A DNA stretch of 64,000 nt from Litsea cubeba. Taxonomy: Eukaryota; Streptophyta; Magnoliopsida; Laurales; Lauraceae. Shown here piece after piece: positions 19,159 to 30,589 of the stretch; position 1 is the first letter of the stretch; every line of letters begins with the position of its first letter. A model generated the notes under the pieces. It was not told the DNA's origin and did not search any database. It saw only the letters and a program-made list of their open reading frames with translations. Location: the NCBI GenBank assembly GCA_012931725.1, contig CM022946.1, forward strand, positions 137,345,464 through 137,409,463, written 5' to 3'. The position numbers and the translations under genes were made by a program.

Positions 19159-20977
19159 TGTTAGACCCTAAGTTGTTTGCAATTTGATGTCTTGCATTTG
19201 CATGATATTCATCCCATTGTTTTCATTTTCATTTCACAAAGTTTCTTCTTGAAAATCATCTTTTGAATTAACCTACTCATGTTTTATTTAAACTCTTTTT
19301 GGTTGATTTGGATCTTGATTTTAATCATGTTTTTTTTTATGAAACAATTTATAAAAACACCTTTCAAATCTGAGTTTTCAAGTGGTTTCAAAGTTTCACT
19401 TTTCAAAAACTTTAGAACCTCAGAAAATTAGCCTGACCACACTGTCGGTCAGCTTGTAGGTCCGTATCGGCTAACCCACAAAATGAACCAAGGCCAACCG
19501 ATGGCTCTGTCAGTTCCATTTCCAGAGACCTACAATTTTCAGATCTTCTCTGTCGGTCATCTTTTCGGCTCCTGTCGGTCAACCGACAGTGCATAAAATG
19601 TAAGACCGAGAGCTCGTCGGTTCCAAAACCAGACAGCAACATTTTCAACATTTTTGTGCTGTCGGTTCATCTATCGGTCCCTTGTCGGCCGACCGATAAA
19701 TGACGGTCAACCGACAAGTGCATATGGGTCAGAAAACTTTCAAAAAATATGACCGTTGCATGCGACTGTTGAGCTGTCAGTCGACCGACACCTTGTTGTC
19801 GGCTGACCGACAGGAATCCGTTGGACCACTTTTTCTATAAAAAGCAAGTTCATTCCAAAGTATAAGGTGACGATTCAAGAGGCCATTTTTGGGTTATTAG
19901 TGCCCAAGCAAAGGGAGTGAATTGAGAGAGCTTAATTGGTCCAAATGGAAAGCTAAAGTTTGATCACAAGAAGTTTAATTTCCTAGTAAGCTTTATTTTC
20001 ATTTTACATATGTTATATGCTTTGTATTAAAATCTTGGAAAATGAATTCTAGCATATTATCTATGCTGTGTTGAATCCACTACTCATTTAATCTTTGATT
20101 TAAGTTAAGGGATTCATCTCTTTGCTTTCTAACCAAGTTGTTTTAAAACCTTATTACTCATGTATTGCCAAAACCTTTGATTAATTTTATACATGTTAGT
20201 TTTACTTGGTTGAAACTCTTCTTGTTGTTTTCAATTCATTTAGAACTTTTGTTAAATTAGGTTATACTTGAAAACAACATTTCACATGCTTCACATGTTT
20301 TTACTTAAATAGTTATATACAACTTATTAGCTTTTGATTTTCAAATCATTAACAAGTTTACATCTTTACATGTGATTAGCATTTTACTTCAATCAAACTC
20401 TTGAGTGCCTTAACCTTCAAATGCTTTTAGCATACATTGATTAAACCTTCAATTTCAACTTGATTGAAGTCTTCACACGCACACATCATTTCCATTCATC
20501 TTTGCATCTCATTGAGTGTTGTGTGAGTTTATTTTCACTTTCATATTTGCCTAATTAAGAGGCACTTTATTAGAGCTTAATCTATTCCTCTTCTAGTGTG
20601 TAGACACTTTCTTCAGAAAGAAAATCATTGTAAAGGTTACTGCTTAGCCTAAGAAAAGCATAGTGTATAGGTTGTTGTTTAGCCTAGAAAAACAACTTTG
20701 TAAAGGTTATTGCTTAGCCTATTGCAAAAGCATAAATAGTGAAAATCCGGTGGGGTGTTGAGCACAAGCCGGTAGTGGATGTAGGCATTGAGGCCGAACC
20801 ACTATAAATCATTGTGTAATGGTGAATGGCTCTTGGTGATTGATTTGTTTATCTTCCGCACTTACTCACATAACCATCACTAGTTAAATGTAAATTGGAA
20901 AGAAATTAAAATTGGCCATTAATTTGTAGATCACCCTATTCACCCCCCCTCTAGGGTTAGGATCCCTTGGACTTTCA
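19159..20977 (+). repeat. 5' LTR of copia element C (1,819 bp)
   Basis: Starts TGTTAGACCC, ends GGACTTTCA. TATA box at 19836-19843. Upstream of it are imperfect palindromes: TGTCGGTCAACCGACA (19573-19588), TGTCGGCCGACCGATA (19683-19698), TGTCAGTCGACCGACA (19775-19790) and TGTCGGCTGACCGACA (19797-19812). The conserved CACCCCCCCTCTAG box is near 20941-20955. By eye it differs from the 3' LTR at roughly 2% of sites. Confidence 0.92.
19836..19843 (+). promoter_or_regulatory. LTR TATA box, element C
   Basis: TATAAAAA in TTCTATAAAAAGC, 23 bp after the last LTR palindrome. Same arrangement at 26154 in the 3' LTR. Confidence 0.65.
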
Positions 20978-20979
20978 AT

Positions 20980-20991
20980 TGGTATCCGAGC
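20980..20991 (+). other. Primer binding site, element C
   Basis: TGGTATCCGAGC, two bases after the LTR end. It matches the usual complement of initiator tRNA-Met (TGGTATCAGAGC) with one difference. Confidence 0.8.
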
Positions 20992-21075
20992 CTCGTGCTC
21001 TATAATTAGGATCAAGTGTTTAAAACTCCTGATTAGGTGTAAAAACCTAGAGTTTAAACCCTAGTTGTGCATTGC

Positions 21076-22435
21076 ATGAAAATCATTAGAATGAACTCCA
21101 CTAAGTTAGATTTTGTACATTCCCTTGTAGATTTTTCTAGACCACCCCTTCTTCCATCTATTGGAGATCCAAACATTGGAATTAATGAATCCCAAGCTGA
21201 ATTAAAAGAAGAAGAAAATGAATATGAAGATGACCCTCAACAAGCTTATAATGAATTATATACATTGTTCTTAAAGCTTGATAAGAATAACAAAAGTTTA
21301 AAAGAAGAATCTAAAAGATTAAATGAAGAATTGGACTCTTCAAAAGATGAACTTAGAGAGAAAGAAGAACTAATACATTGCCTAGACTCTAAGTTTATGA
21401 TCACTTTGCACAACCTATCCAATGCTCAAGATGAACTAAATGAAATGAAATTAAATTATAATGAGCTAAATAAAGAAAATTTAAACCTTAGAGATACATT
21501 AAAAAGACAAGATGAAAACATTATCTATTTAGAGTCCAAATTGAAAATTTCTTAAGATAACTTGTCAAATCTTCAAGATGAACTAAATGTATCTAAGATA
21601 AGTTGTGAAGGACTTATCAAAGAAAACTCAACTTTAAGTGATCATATAAAAAATCAAGTTGAAGACATTGTTAATTTAGAATCCAAGTTAATAATCACCA
21701 AAGAAAATTTATTTAATGCTCAAAGTGATATAAAAGCTTTACAACTTGGATCTAATGTTAATGAACTTAAACTTAAATTAAAACTTGCTTATGAAAAAGT
21801 TAACAAGTTTAATGGAATTGGAATTCAACTCATAAAAGTTAAAAATGAAAATTCAATTCTTAAAAACCAAGTCACTCAACTTGAGACCAACAAACATAAG
21901 TATGAGTGCAAATTTACCCAAAGTGAAGAGAAATTAGAAAAATTATTTAGAATGGGTAAATCACAAGGAGATAGGACGGGTCTTGGATTCAATAAGTATA
22001 CTACATATGACCCAAATTTCACCAACACATTTGTGAAAGGTGAGTCCTCATTCTCATGCACTCATTCTCCATTGCCCAAAACGATGTCATTATTGTGGTA
22101 ATAAAGGGCATTTCAAATTTGAGTGCAAATTAAGAAAAAGTCATTTGTCTAAACCTATCTATGAACCTAAAAAGGGAAAATCTAATTCTATGAAGGTCAA
22201 GGCATTTAAATCAAAGGAAGACTCTAGAAAGTTTCAACAAATTAAAACATCTCAACAAGAGTCTCCTAAGATAGATATTAAAAAGACTAAACAAGTAAAA
22301 AATAGTCAAAATAAACCTATCAATAAGAAATCTCTCACTTTACCTCCTCTGACTTTGGAAATGAAAGAAATTTTGAAAAAGGTTGAAAGATTAAAATTAA
22401 AATTCAAAAGACAAAAAGAAGGGAGGAAAAGTTAA
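21076..22435 (+). pseudogene. gag: Copia element C gag remnant: coiled coil and zinc knuckle
   Basis: From the ATG at 21076 a Lys/Glu/Asn/Leu-rich heptad-like coiled coil runs to about 21960. It is interrupted by an in-frame TAA at 21553-21555, and the frame changes near 22081. Beyond this lies a CX2CX4HX4C zinc knuckle, CHYCGNKGHFKFEC (about 22085-22126), and a Lys-rich tail to 22435. The usual copia capsid domain is not recognisable, so the N-terminal part seems lost or highly diverged. A gag with a long coiled coil is typical of Sireviruses. Broken at two points, so unlikely to be made as one protein. Confidence 0.75.
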
Positions 22436-23628
22436 AAGAAATGAGAAGAACACAAAGAAAACACAACACCAGCCAACAAAGACTAATCATCATTTTAAAA
22501 TTGTTAAACCTCAAAGTTTTGATGATAAGTCTAAAAGAATTCAAAGTTTATCTCCTATAGTTGGTGGAATCTCAAACATAGGCTCAAGACCTTAGATGGA
22601 TACCTAAGGTTAGGCTATTAGACAAATACTAAGGCCTATTAATTAGATTAGACCAACACCCTCTCATAAGTTATATGTCTTGTTGGTCCTAAGTCTAAAT
22701 GGTTCAAACTTTCTTAGTATTTTCTATATGTTTAGAATTTCCAATTGTTTGAAAATTATTTGTTGAAAATGCATTTTTTGAATTCAAAAGGTACTTTATA
22801 TTAAAAAGCATATGTTTGATCAATTTAAATTGAAAAAGATTGACTGATTACTTTTCTTATGATCCTTTAATTGTTCTTGATAGTTAAATCAATCATAATA
22901 CACTCTAACTAGTGATCATAAGTTAAGAATGTAGATTTAGTGGATTATTCCACTTTTCTACAAGTATCGACTGACCGACACTTAAGTTGTCGGCTGACCG
23001 ACGAGGCAGAGGTTCGATAAAAACCCTGCTTGCAGAAATCCTCCCTTCTGTTCTATCTCTCCCTGCATCGTCTCCAAAAACCCTAGGGTGCTCTGGACTG
23101 TTGGTTTTCTTTCTCCAAGAGTGAGATCTTCATTCGTTTTCAAGCATTGATCATTAGCAAACATCGTTGGGCATCTTCCCAATCTGATTTCAATATCAGA
23201 GGCGTGCACTGTTCATCTTCTTGCCTGCTGTGCTTGACTGATTCCTTCTCCAAAACGTGAGGACACTCTGTTCTAGCTTCTCCAAAATCCAACCTCAGTT
23301 TCTCTCTTCTGTTTTGGTTACCTGTGGATGTCTTCTTCTTTTGGATGGTTGTATGAAAAGTTCAGAAATCATTTGTAGACATTTTTGTCCACGATTGAGC
23401 AGCTGTTTGCAGTGAATACCCCACCTACAATTTCTGACTGCCAAGTGTTTGACAGTTTGTCTGAACCAAGATTCCTTGTCATTTCAGCATCTGTCCTTGT
23501 TTCTTTTCAAAGTTAGATTTAGGTAAAATTGAAATCAACCTCTTTCCTTCATCTTCTTGCACAATTACTCTCGAAATTTTCAAATCTTTCTATCAAAAAC
23601 TCACTGTGCACACTAAGTGTTTGTGGAA
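22436..23628 (+). other. Internal non-coding region with a promoter-like block (element C)
   Basis: No pol domain can be read in any frame. At 22963-23003 two copies of the LTR palindrome motif (CGACTGACCGACA and GTTGTCGGCTGACCGAC) are followed after about 14 bp by GATAAAAACCC, then a pyrimidine-rich stretch (CCTCCCTTCTGTTCTATC) and the AAACCCTAGGG sequence. The order resembles the LTR promoter of the same element and precedes the ORF by about 600 bp. Confidence 0.5.
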
Positions 23629-24813
23629 ATGCCTCCTAGGACAAAGAAAGCTACCCCTAGACGTCCTCTTAAGAAGGGAAAAGCCACAGCCTCCTCTAGT
23701 AGACCAATAGAGGATAGTGGAAATGAAAGTTCATCTCCTTCACCTTCTCCTCCTTCAATCAATTTAAGACTTGACTCCAACATTTTACAAAGTCTTCAAA
23801 GAAGGCCTATAGTAGTGGAAAGAAGGACTATAGTAGAGAAGATTAGTTCCATGGGCTTTAATCTAAGTGAGGTAGTCGGTCAAGTAGGCTGGGATAGGAT
23901 TCTTCATTGGGGTGAAAATGCATATCCTTCTCTAGTTAAATTCTTGTATGCATCTATCACTAACACTGATGACTCTATTAATGCTTGTTCATTTACCATC
24001 TCCTTCTTGGATAGAGAAGAAGTGTTTACACCCCAGAGAATAGGCTTAATCATGGGGATTCCTTGCACTCCTATGGGAATAACATTTGTGTCTGACACTC
24101 CTTCTGAAGATGAGAGAACCAAAGCCACCATTGACATTTGTGGCTTCAACTGTCCTTGGGATAAGAAGAAACATCATTTGACTATCAGTTCCCTCGTTCC
24201 CATCAATAGGGTTATTCACAACCTCTTCACCTACAATGTATATCCTAGAGGTGGAAATAGAACTGAGCTCACTGCTTTCATGGTCAGTGTCTTGTCCAAG
24301 GTTGTAACTGGCACTCCCATTTGTCTACCCTCTCTCATTTTCCACACAATCATCAAATTTCGCAATTCACTTGCACAAAAGAATGCAATTCCCTATGGGT
24401 ATTTGATGACTCGGATTGCCCTCCAGTTTGGTATTACAATACCCAGTGGAGAAAGCCCCATTTTCAAAGCTCCATTTTCATTGACCAATCTGAATCAAAT
24501 GAACCTTATTCCAAATCCTCATATTCTCATAGCAGATGATCCTCCCTTGGCACAAGAGCCACCTGTTTCTCCACCTCCTCCTTCTCGTGCCTCATCTTCA
24601 AGGCATGCTCCTGGTACTTTTACCTCTGGCACATCTACTGATTGGCAAGCAGCTGTGGAGCGAGACATAGCTTACTTGAAGAGAAAACAGAAGAAACAAT
24701 CAAAGACAATAAGCAAAATGTTCAAGTACCTCACCAAGATCTCAAAGTGCTGCAGAAGGGATGACGTTGCTGGATCACCATCTCCATCACCTCCATCTCC
24801 ATATTCTGATTAG
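23629..24813 (+). CDS. Putative plant transposon protein-type ORF (possibly env-position gene)
   Basis: 394 codons, uninterrupted. The ATG at 23629 (GGAAATGCC) is chosen because the upstream in-frame extension starts only with GTG. The N-terminus is basic (PPRTKKATPRRPLKKGK), then Ser/Pro-rich. A globular region at about residues 55-295 has features of the putative plant transposon protein family: YPSLVKFLYASI, a VFTPQRIGLIMGIP segment, a RVIHNLFTYNVYPRGGNR stretch, and GYLMTRIALQFGI. After a Pro/Ser linker there is a C-terminal coiled coil (YLKRKQKKQSKTISKMFKYL) and a Cys pair. It occupies the env-like position between where pol would be and the 3' LTR. The family assignment comes from recalled pattern. 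Role unknown. It is intact while gag of the same element is broken. Confidence 0.7.
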   Translation: MPPRTKKATPRRPLKKGKATASSSRPIEDSGNESSSPSPSPPSINLRLDSNILQSLQRRPIVVERRTIVEKISSMGFNLSEVVGQVGWDRILHWGENAYPSLVKFLYASITNTDDSINACSFTISFLDREEVFTPQRIGLIMGIPCTPMGITFVSDTPSEDERTKATIDICGFNCPWDKKKHHLTISSLVPINRVIHNLFTYNVYPRGGNRTELTAFMVSVLSKVVTGTPICLPSLIFHTIIKFRNSLAQKNAIPYGYLMTRIALQFGITIPSGESPIFKAPFSLTNLNQMNLIPNPHILIADDPPLAQEPPVSPPPPSRASSSRHAPGTFTSGTSTDWQAAVERDIAYLKRKQKKQSKTISKMFKYLTKISKCCRRDDVAGSPSPSPPSPYSD

Positions 24814-25476
24814 GAACAAAATTTCCTTGTCACCACATTTTGTGTTTAATTGGTGTATTCTTGGTGGTGTCTTTTGTGTTTGGAAAATGGCTAGAAAATT
24901 TGTTTAAGTATTGTCATTTAAACTTTGACTTTTGTTTTATGAATGGTCATGTTAATGTCTATGTCATTTGTCAAATTGTAAGACTTTTAATCTCTTTATA
25001 TATTGAATGACATCTTTTGATCCGTTCGCCATCTACATAATTGCTTTCTCTTTCCCTTACATTAAGGATATCAAAATTATGCTATGAGAAAGGTATGTGT
25101 TTGTATGAGCTTTGTTTGCAGACTATTTAGCAATTTGATGTCAATGGGGGAGAAGAAGAAACAAAAAGACTCAGTGGGAGAAGAAGACAAAGGGGGATAA
25201 GAAGAATAAAAAGAAGAAAAATGATACTATGGGGGAAAAGAGAAAAGAAGAAAGGAGAAAAGAAATCTGAAGGAGATCTGAAAACACCATTGCTAGAACA
25301 ATGGGGGAGAGCAAGAACAATGGGGGAGAAAAGATTAGGAGCAGAACAATGAAGGAGCTGATTATGAACTAAGGTGGAGTTGAAGCACAAATATATGAAA
25401 TGAATGAATGGTTATGTTGTGATGATAGTTTTAATGTTTTTAGTGTTATTTGCAATCAAATTGCAAAGGGGGAGAT
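24814..25476 (+). other. 3' non-coding region with multiple polypurine tracts (element C)
   Basis: AT-rich sequence, then from about 25140 a purine-rich block with repeated GGGGGAG-type tracts (near 25145, 25190, 25230, 25300, 25320) and the final GCAAAGGGGGAGAT at 25463-25476 against the LTR. Multiple tracts upstream of the 3' LTR are a known Sirevirus trait. Confidence 0.75.
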
Positions 25477-27299
25477 TGTTAGACCCTAAGTTGTTTGCAA
25501 TATGATGTCTTGCATTTGCATGATTTTCATCTCATTGCTTTCATTTTCATTTCACAAAGTTTCTTCTTGAAAATCATCTTTTGAATTAACCTACTCATGT
25601 TTTATTTAAACTCTTTTTGGTTGATTTGAACCTTGATTTTAATCATGTTTTTCTTGATGAAACAATTTATAAAAACACCTTTCAAATCTGAGTTTTCAAG
25701 TGGTTTCAAAGTTTCACTTTTCAAAAACTTCAGAACCTTAGAAAATTAGCCTGACCATACTGTCGGTCAGCTTGTCGGTCCATATCGGCTAACCCACAAA
25801 ATGAACCAAGGCCAACCGATGGCTCTGTCAGTTCCATTTCCAGAGACCTACAATTTTCATATCTTCTCTGTCGGTCAGCTTTTCGGCTCCTGTCGGTCAA
25901 CCGACAGTGCATAAAATGTAAGACCGAGAGCTCGTCGGTTCCAAAACCAGACAGCAACATTTTCAACATTTTTGTGCTGTCGGTTCATCTATCGGTCCCT
26001 TGTCGGCCGACCGATAAATGACGGTCAACCGACAAGTGCATATGGGTCAGAAAACTTTCAAAAAATATAACCGTTGCATGCGACCGTTGAGCTGTCGGTC
26101 GACCGACACCTTGTTGTCGGCTGACCGACAGGTATCCGTTGGACCACTTTTTCTATAAAAAGCAAGTTCATTCCAAAGTATAAGGTGACGATTAAAGAGG
26201 CCATTTTTGGGTTATTAGTGCCCAAGCAAAGGGAATGAATTGAGAGAGCTTAATTAGTCCAAATGGAAAGCTAAAGTTTGATCACAAGAAGTTTAATTTC
26301 CTAGTAAGCTTTATTTTCATTTTACATATGTTATATGCTTTGTATTAAAATTTTGGAAAATGAATTCTAGCATATTAACTATGTTGTGTTGAATCCACTA
26401 CTCATTTAATCTTTGATTTAAGTTAAGGGATTCGTCACTTTGCTTTCTAACCAAGTTGTTTTAAAACCTTATTACTCATGTATTGCCAAAACCTTTGATT
26501 ACTTTTATACATGTTAGTTTTACTTGGTTGAAACTCTTCTTGTTGATTTCAATTCATTTAGAACTTTTGTTAAATTAGGTTATACTTGAAAACAACATTT
26601 CACATGCTTCACATGTTTTTACTTAAATAGTTATATACAACTTATTAGCTTTTGATTTTCAAATCATTAACAAGTTTACATCTTTACATGTGATTTGCAT
26701 TTTACTTCAATCAAACTCTTGAGTGCCTTAACCTTCAAATGCTTTTAGCATACATTGATTAAACCTTCAATTTCAACTTGATTGAAGTCTTCACACACAC
26801 ACATCATTTCCATTCATCTTTGCATCTTATTGAGTGTTGTGTGAGTTTATTTTCACTTTCATATTTGCCTAATTAAGAGGCACTTTATTAGAGCTTAATC
26901 TATTTCTCTTCTAGTGTGTAGACACTTTCTTGAGAAAGAAAATCATTGTAGAGGTTATTGCTTAGCCTAAGAAAAGCATAGTGTATAGGTTGTTGTTTAG
27001 CCTAGAAAAATAACTTTGTAAAGGTTATTGCTTAGCTTATTGCAAAAGTATGAATAGTGGAAATCCGGTGGGGTGTTGAGCACAAGCCGGTAGTGGATGT
27101 AGGCATTGAGGCCGAACTTCTATAAATCATTGTGTAATGGTGAATGGCTTGTGGTGATTGATTTGTTTATCTTCCGCACTTACTCACATAACCATCACTA
27201 GTTAAAGGTAAATTGGAAAGAAATTAAAGTTGGCCATTAATTTGTAGATCACCCTATTCACCCCCCCCCCCTCTAGGGTTAGGATTCCTTGGACTTTCA
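25477..27299 (+). repeat. 3' LTR of copia element C (1,823 bp)
   Basis: Matches 19159-20977 end to end. It includes the perfect 16-bp palindrome TGTCGGTCGACCGACA (26093-26108), where the 5' copy has one change. It ends GGACTTTCA at 27299. Confidence 0.92.
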
Positions 27300-27304
27300 A
27301 AAAT
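27300..27304. other. Target site duplication, right (element C)
   Basis: AAAAT, matching 19154-19158. Confidence 0.85.
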
Positions 27305-28030
27305 GAGATTTATTTTTTACATATTTATAATCTTGTACTGCAAATGTGGTCGTTAGTCCAACGATAGTGCTCATTTTAGGGGTTGTTTGTTTGTATTAGA
27401 GTATGAATACATAGGAATTCATGGTCAAGTGAGCTCTATTGAAGGGCTATTAAAGGGGTGAAGTATTGATAATATGAGGTGAGAGATGAAAAATATGGGG
27501 TAGCATTGTAGATTGGACTTGACTTTCCTGGGTAATTAATTACTAGGGTGATGGCTAGGAATTTATTGTCCATCTTCCCTTGATTTAATTTACATTAAAA
27601 TGGAGGTTATTTGATGGTCACTTTTTCATATTCACCTGGGCTTCATTTTAAATCACTTATGGCATGAATTATGGTATGAATTCCTAATTGTTCTATGTAA
27701 AGAACCTGGTAGATTGAAGTGAATTTTTTTTAGAAATGTCACTATGTTCATGATTGCGTGAGATGAGCGCTTAGACTCATGCATAACTAGCACCTAACCC
27801 ATGTTGAGCATGGGCATTTTTATAAAGTGCAAATTAAATACTAGTACAATGGAAAATTAAAAGTCATACACTACAATTTAAACATTCGTGTAATGTAGTA
27901 ATAGACAAAAAGAAGAATGGGCTAAAATACAAGAGCAAGCTAAACTCTTTAGATACTTGGGGGTTTTGTTTGCAAGAATTCCTGATATTAAGTTCTTGGC
28001 ACTGTGGATTTCTAACATGTTTGTGGTCAC
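27305..28030. other. Unassigned AT-rich DNA
   Basis: No ORF of note, no repeat with other parts of the window. Probably continues the pre-insertion locus that ends at 19158. Confidence 0.55.
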
Positions 28031-28299
28031 GCCCTCATTATTTTTTTCTTTTACTTAAAAGGTAAAACTATTGTATTAAAGAGAGAAAAGAAAACGGGCT
28101 ATGCGGCTAAGCCCCTAAAAGCCAAAAGGCTATATATACAAGCTCTGAAATGAGCCGCCAAAAACCTCCGCTACACATCTCTGAAAAGGGGTTGGATAAA
28201 ATTCTCGAAGATTCTAACTGGAAGGGAGCTGGAGAACTCCAGTAACCGTTGCAAGAAGAATTATCATCTTTTTCTAGAGATGGAATTCTGTTGAGTATA
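28031..28299 (-). mobile_element. Probable LINE 3' end (minus strand)
   Basis: On the - strand a stretch containing AGCCTTTTGGCTTTTAGGGG leads to TTTCTCTCTTTAATACAATA, then an A-rich tail (AAAAGAAAAAAATAATG). This looks like a plant LINE 3' UTR and tail. The matching coding end is probably 30150-30442, separated by the element at 28300-30149. Inferred from pattern only. Confidence 0.4.
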
Positions 28300-30149
28300 G
28301 ACCATGGTTTAAAAAAATGGCCGAGTTCGAATTGACTCGGACTCGGTACCTACCCAATCGGGTCGGACCGACTCGGTATCGAAGAAGTGGGACTCGGGTG
28401 AGTCCCATGTGACTCGGCCGAGTCCACACATACTCAGTTTGAAACAATGAAAAAAACAAATAAAGAAAATGAAGAGAGAGAAGAAGAGGGGGATGGGAGA
28501 GAGAGAGGGCATCCCTGGAAAAAAAGAAACATACATGTTGTTGCTGTAGTTGCCGGCCAAAACTTGGGTTGTTCTGTAGATATGTTGCAGCTGTGTCGTA
28601 GCTGTGCTACACTGCTGCTATAGGGCCATGTTTGGGACCACTAGTCTATTTCTTAAAGACCATTCAATATAGACTCATGCAAAACTGAGCCATATAAAAG
28701 AGAGGCGAAAATAAAAGGGGTTGTTTGATAATGCAAGGGTCTGTGCTAAATAGACATTTTTATATCATTGATTGAGAGTTTTTCCACGTATTTCTTGAGA
28801 TTTACAAGGTATTAGGCCATGAAAATTGACCATATGGACGTGCTCAGCCTTCCAAAGAGATCTCACGGTTTGGATCTTGTGTTTGAGGCCCACATAATCC
28901 ACAAAATTATACCTAATGACACTTTTTTGCACCTATCTAGAGATTGGTGATGATCCAACGGGTGAAATTTGGTATCATGGTCATGTTTGAGATTGTGAGC
29001 ATTACTAGCGGTTTAGATCTTATTTTACACACCTCTAAATAATAAAAAAAAATTAAAACAGTTTACTGCTCATGGACAAATGCAATATTGAGCATAATAC
29101 ATCAATGGTTATGTTTGTTCTGCATATATCTCGAGTTGCATAAGGTATTATGTGATCAAAATTAATCATATAGCCGTTTTCAGACTCCTAAACATATCCA
29201 ACAGTTTTGATCTTGTGTTTGGGGCCCAAAGATCATAACAAATTATATCCAACGGCTCACGGTTTGTGGCACATATCTCGAGATTGGTGATGATTCAACG
29301 GCTTTGGCTACATGGCCGTGTTTGACCTTGTGAACATTTTCAACGGTTTGGATCTTGATTGGGCCTCTCGGATTTGGAAAAAAAATTGAAAAAAGGGGAC
29401 TAGGCGTGGTTATACATAAACACTGTAGCTCCGCCTCTTCTTTTTTCCCTCTATTTCTCAACTATCTCATCAAGGGGGCTGTGGAAAGTAAAGCCATTGC
29501 CTTTACTTCTCTAAAATATGTAGAGGCTAAAAGGTGGTGCCAAACACTCTATTTTTTCAAACATCTATCCATTTTAGAGAAATAAAGAAATAGAGGGAAA
29601 AATTAGACCTCCCAAACATGCACTTGGCCGGTCTGCCTCCTAAAAGTTGCTGCTTGGCAAAAGTTACTGTTACTGCCTATTCCTATGTTGTAGTTATAGG
29701 CAAGCAATTGTCAAAAGTTGTTGATTTGCCTACCCACTTCTTGATGCAGTGCTGCCAACTCACTTTTTTCTTCTTTATCTCATGAGTCATGTCACCTTTT
29801 TTAAGACAAAAAAAAAGGAGGAGACCTTGCTTGATGTTGCTGTGTAGCTGATTTGCTCTGTTGTGCTGTTGTTGTGTGCTATGTACTATATGCTGGGCTG
29901 AGCTGGGCTCTTCTTCTTCTCTACCTGCATATCTTCATCTCCCCTCACCCCCTCTTCCTTATGGTTTCCCCCTTTTCTATTTTCAGAATTTGTGAGTTGG
30001 AAATGACTTCCAAAAAAGATGGGGGTTATCCTTGTTTTGTCTTTTCTTTTTCTATGTTTTTTAACAATTTTTGGGATTGAACAAAACTCGGCCGAGTCCT
30101 GTGCGACTCGCCCGAGTCAGGTCCCGAGTCTAATTTTTTAAACCATGGT
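28300..30149. mobile_element. DNA-transposon-like element with ACTCGG subterminal repeats
   Basis: The left end ACCATGGTTTAAAAAA (28301-28316) is the exact reverse complement of TTTTTTAAACCATGGT (30134-30149). Inside both ends are many copies of ACTCGG/CCGAGT (28320-28430 and 30088-30130). TATA occurs on each side (28296-28299 and 30149-30152), a possible short target duplication, although the exact boundary by one or two bases is unclear. The interior has no transposase ORF and contains a diverged duplication of about 300 bp (about 28790-29060 and 29130-29365, sharing GAGATTGGTGATGATYCAACG). Superfamily not assigned. Confidence 0.6.
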
Positions 30150-30442
30150 ATAAACTTGTTACTAGCAAACGAAATGAAGGATATAAGGAGGAAGAAAATC
30201 ACTAATGCACATTGTATGCGAACCCCATCTCATTAATTGGATAGGGCACTCCAAAGAAACCAAGTAGAAGAAGTAAGAAAAACAATGTGCCCAAATTTTG
30301 GAGATGGTCGTGCCCAAAAAGAAAAAGAATAGGAGCAGTCAAAAAGCAAATGAGGATTAAAATGCCCGGTTTGCCCAACGCATTGGAGAAACACTGGTAC
30401 ACAGCCGCTTCCATGCTTCCTGAAGAGAGACGCCTAAGCATC
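30150..30442 (-). pseudogene. LINE ORF2 remnant: reverse-transcriptase-associated zinc-finger region
   Basis: One - strand frame reads GHFNPHLLFDCSYSFSFWAR (about 30305-30370), which fits the zf-RVT signature of plant LINE ORF2 (His-Leu-x-Phe-x-Cys then Trp). Stops follow soon after. It would join the LINE 3' end at 28031-28299 if the intervening element were absent. Short and decayed, so the call is tentative. Confidence 0.45.
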
Positions 30443-30589
30443 TAAAATTCTCTATTTATTTTTAAAGTTAAATTCAGATAGCTAGTTACCTTTTTCGACT
30501 TAGAAAGAAGTTTCCAAATTTTACAAACTCCAGCTTTCAAAATGCCTAGGCTCGATTGAGAATTTATGAATCTAACTGGGGAGATAGCA
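30443..30589. other. Flanking DNA before Tat element 2
   Basis: No feature recognised. The last five bases, TAGCA (30585-30589), would be the target duplication of element 2; its partner lies beyond the window. Confidence 0.5.

Larger units (their letters stand above)
19159..27299 (+). mobile_element. Copia element C: Sirevirus-like, pol-less LTR element
   Basis: Two LTRs (19159-20977 and 25477-27299) flank about 4.5 kb. They are bounded by the 5-bp duplication AAAAT (19154-19158 and 27300-27304). Sirevirus hallmarks are present: a tRNA-iMet-type primer site, the CCTATTCACCCCCCCTCTAG box just before the LTR end, palindrome clusters in the LTR, and many GGGGGAG tracts before the 3' LTR. Inside are a coiled-coil gag remnant with a zinc knuckle, and an intact ORF at 23629-24813. 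No protease, integrase or RT is present. The element must have depended on proteins from relatives. Confidence 0.88.

Noticed and set aside
19412..19651. 79-codon ORF on - strand, present in both LTRs of element C
   Set aside because: It merely reflects LTR duplication; it overlaps the palindrome cluster and has no domain.
29243..30080. Small ORFs suggesting host genes in the central non-LTR region
   Set aside because: All are under 90 codons, lack domains and lie inside the ACTCGG-type transposon.
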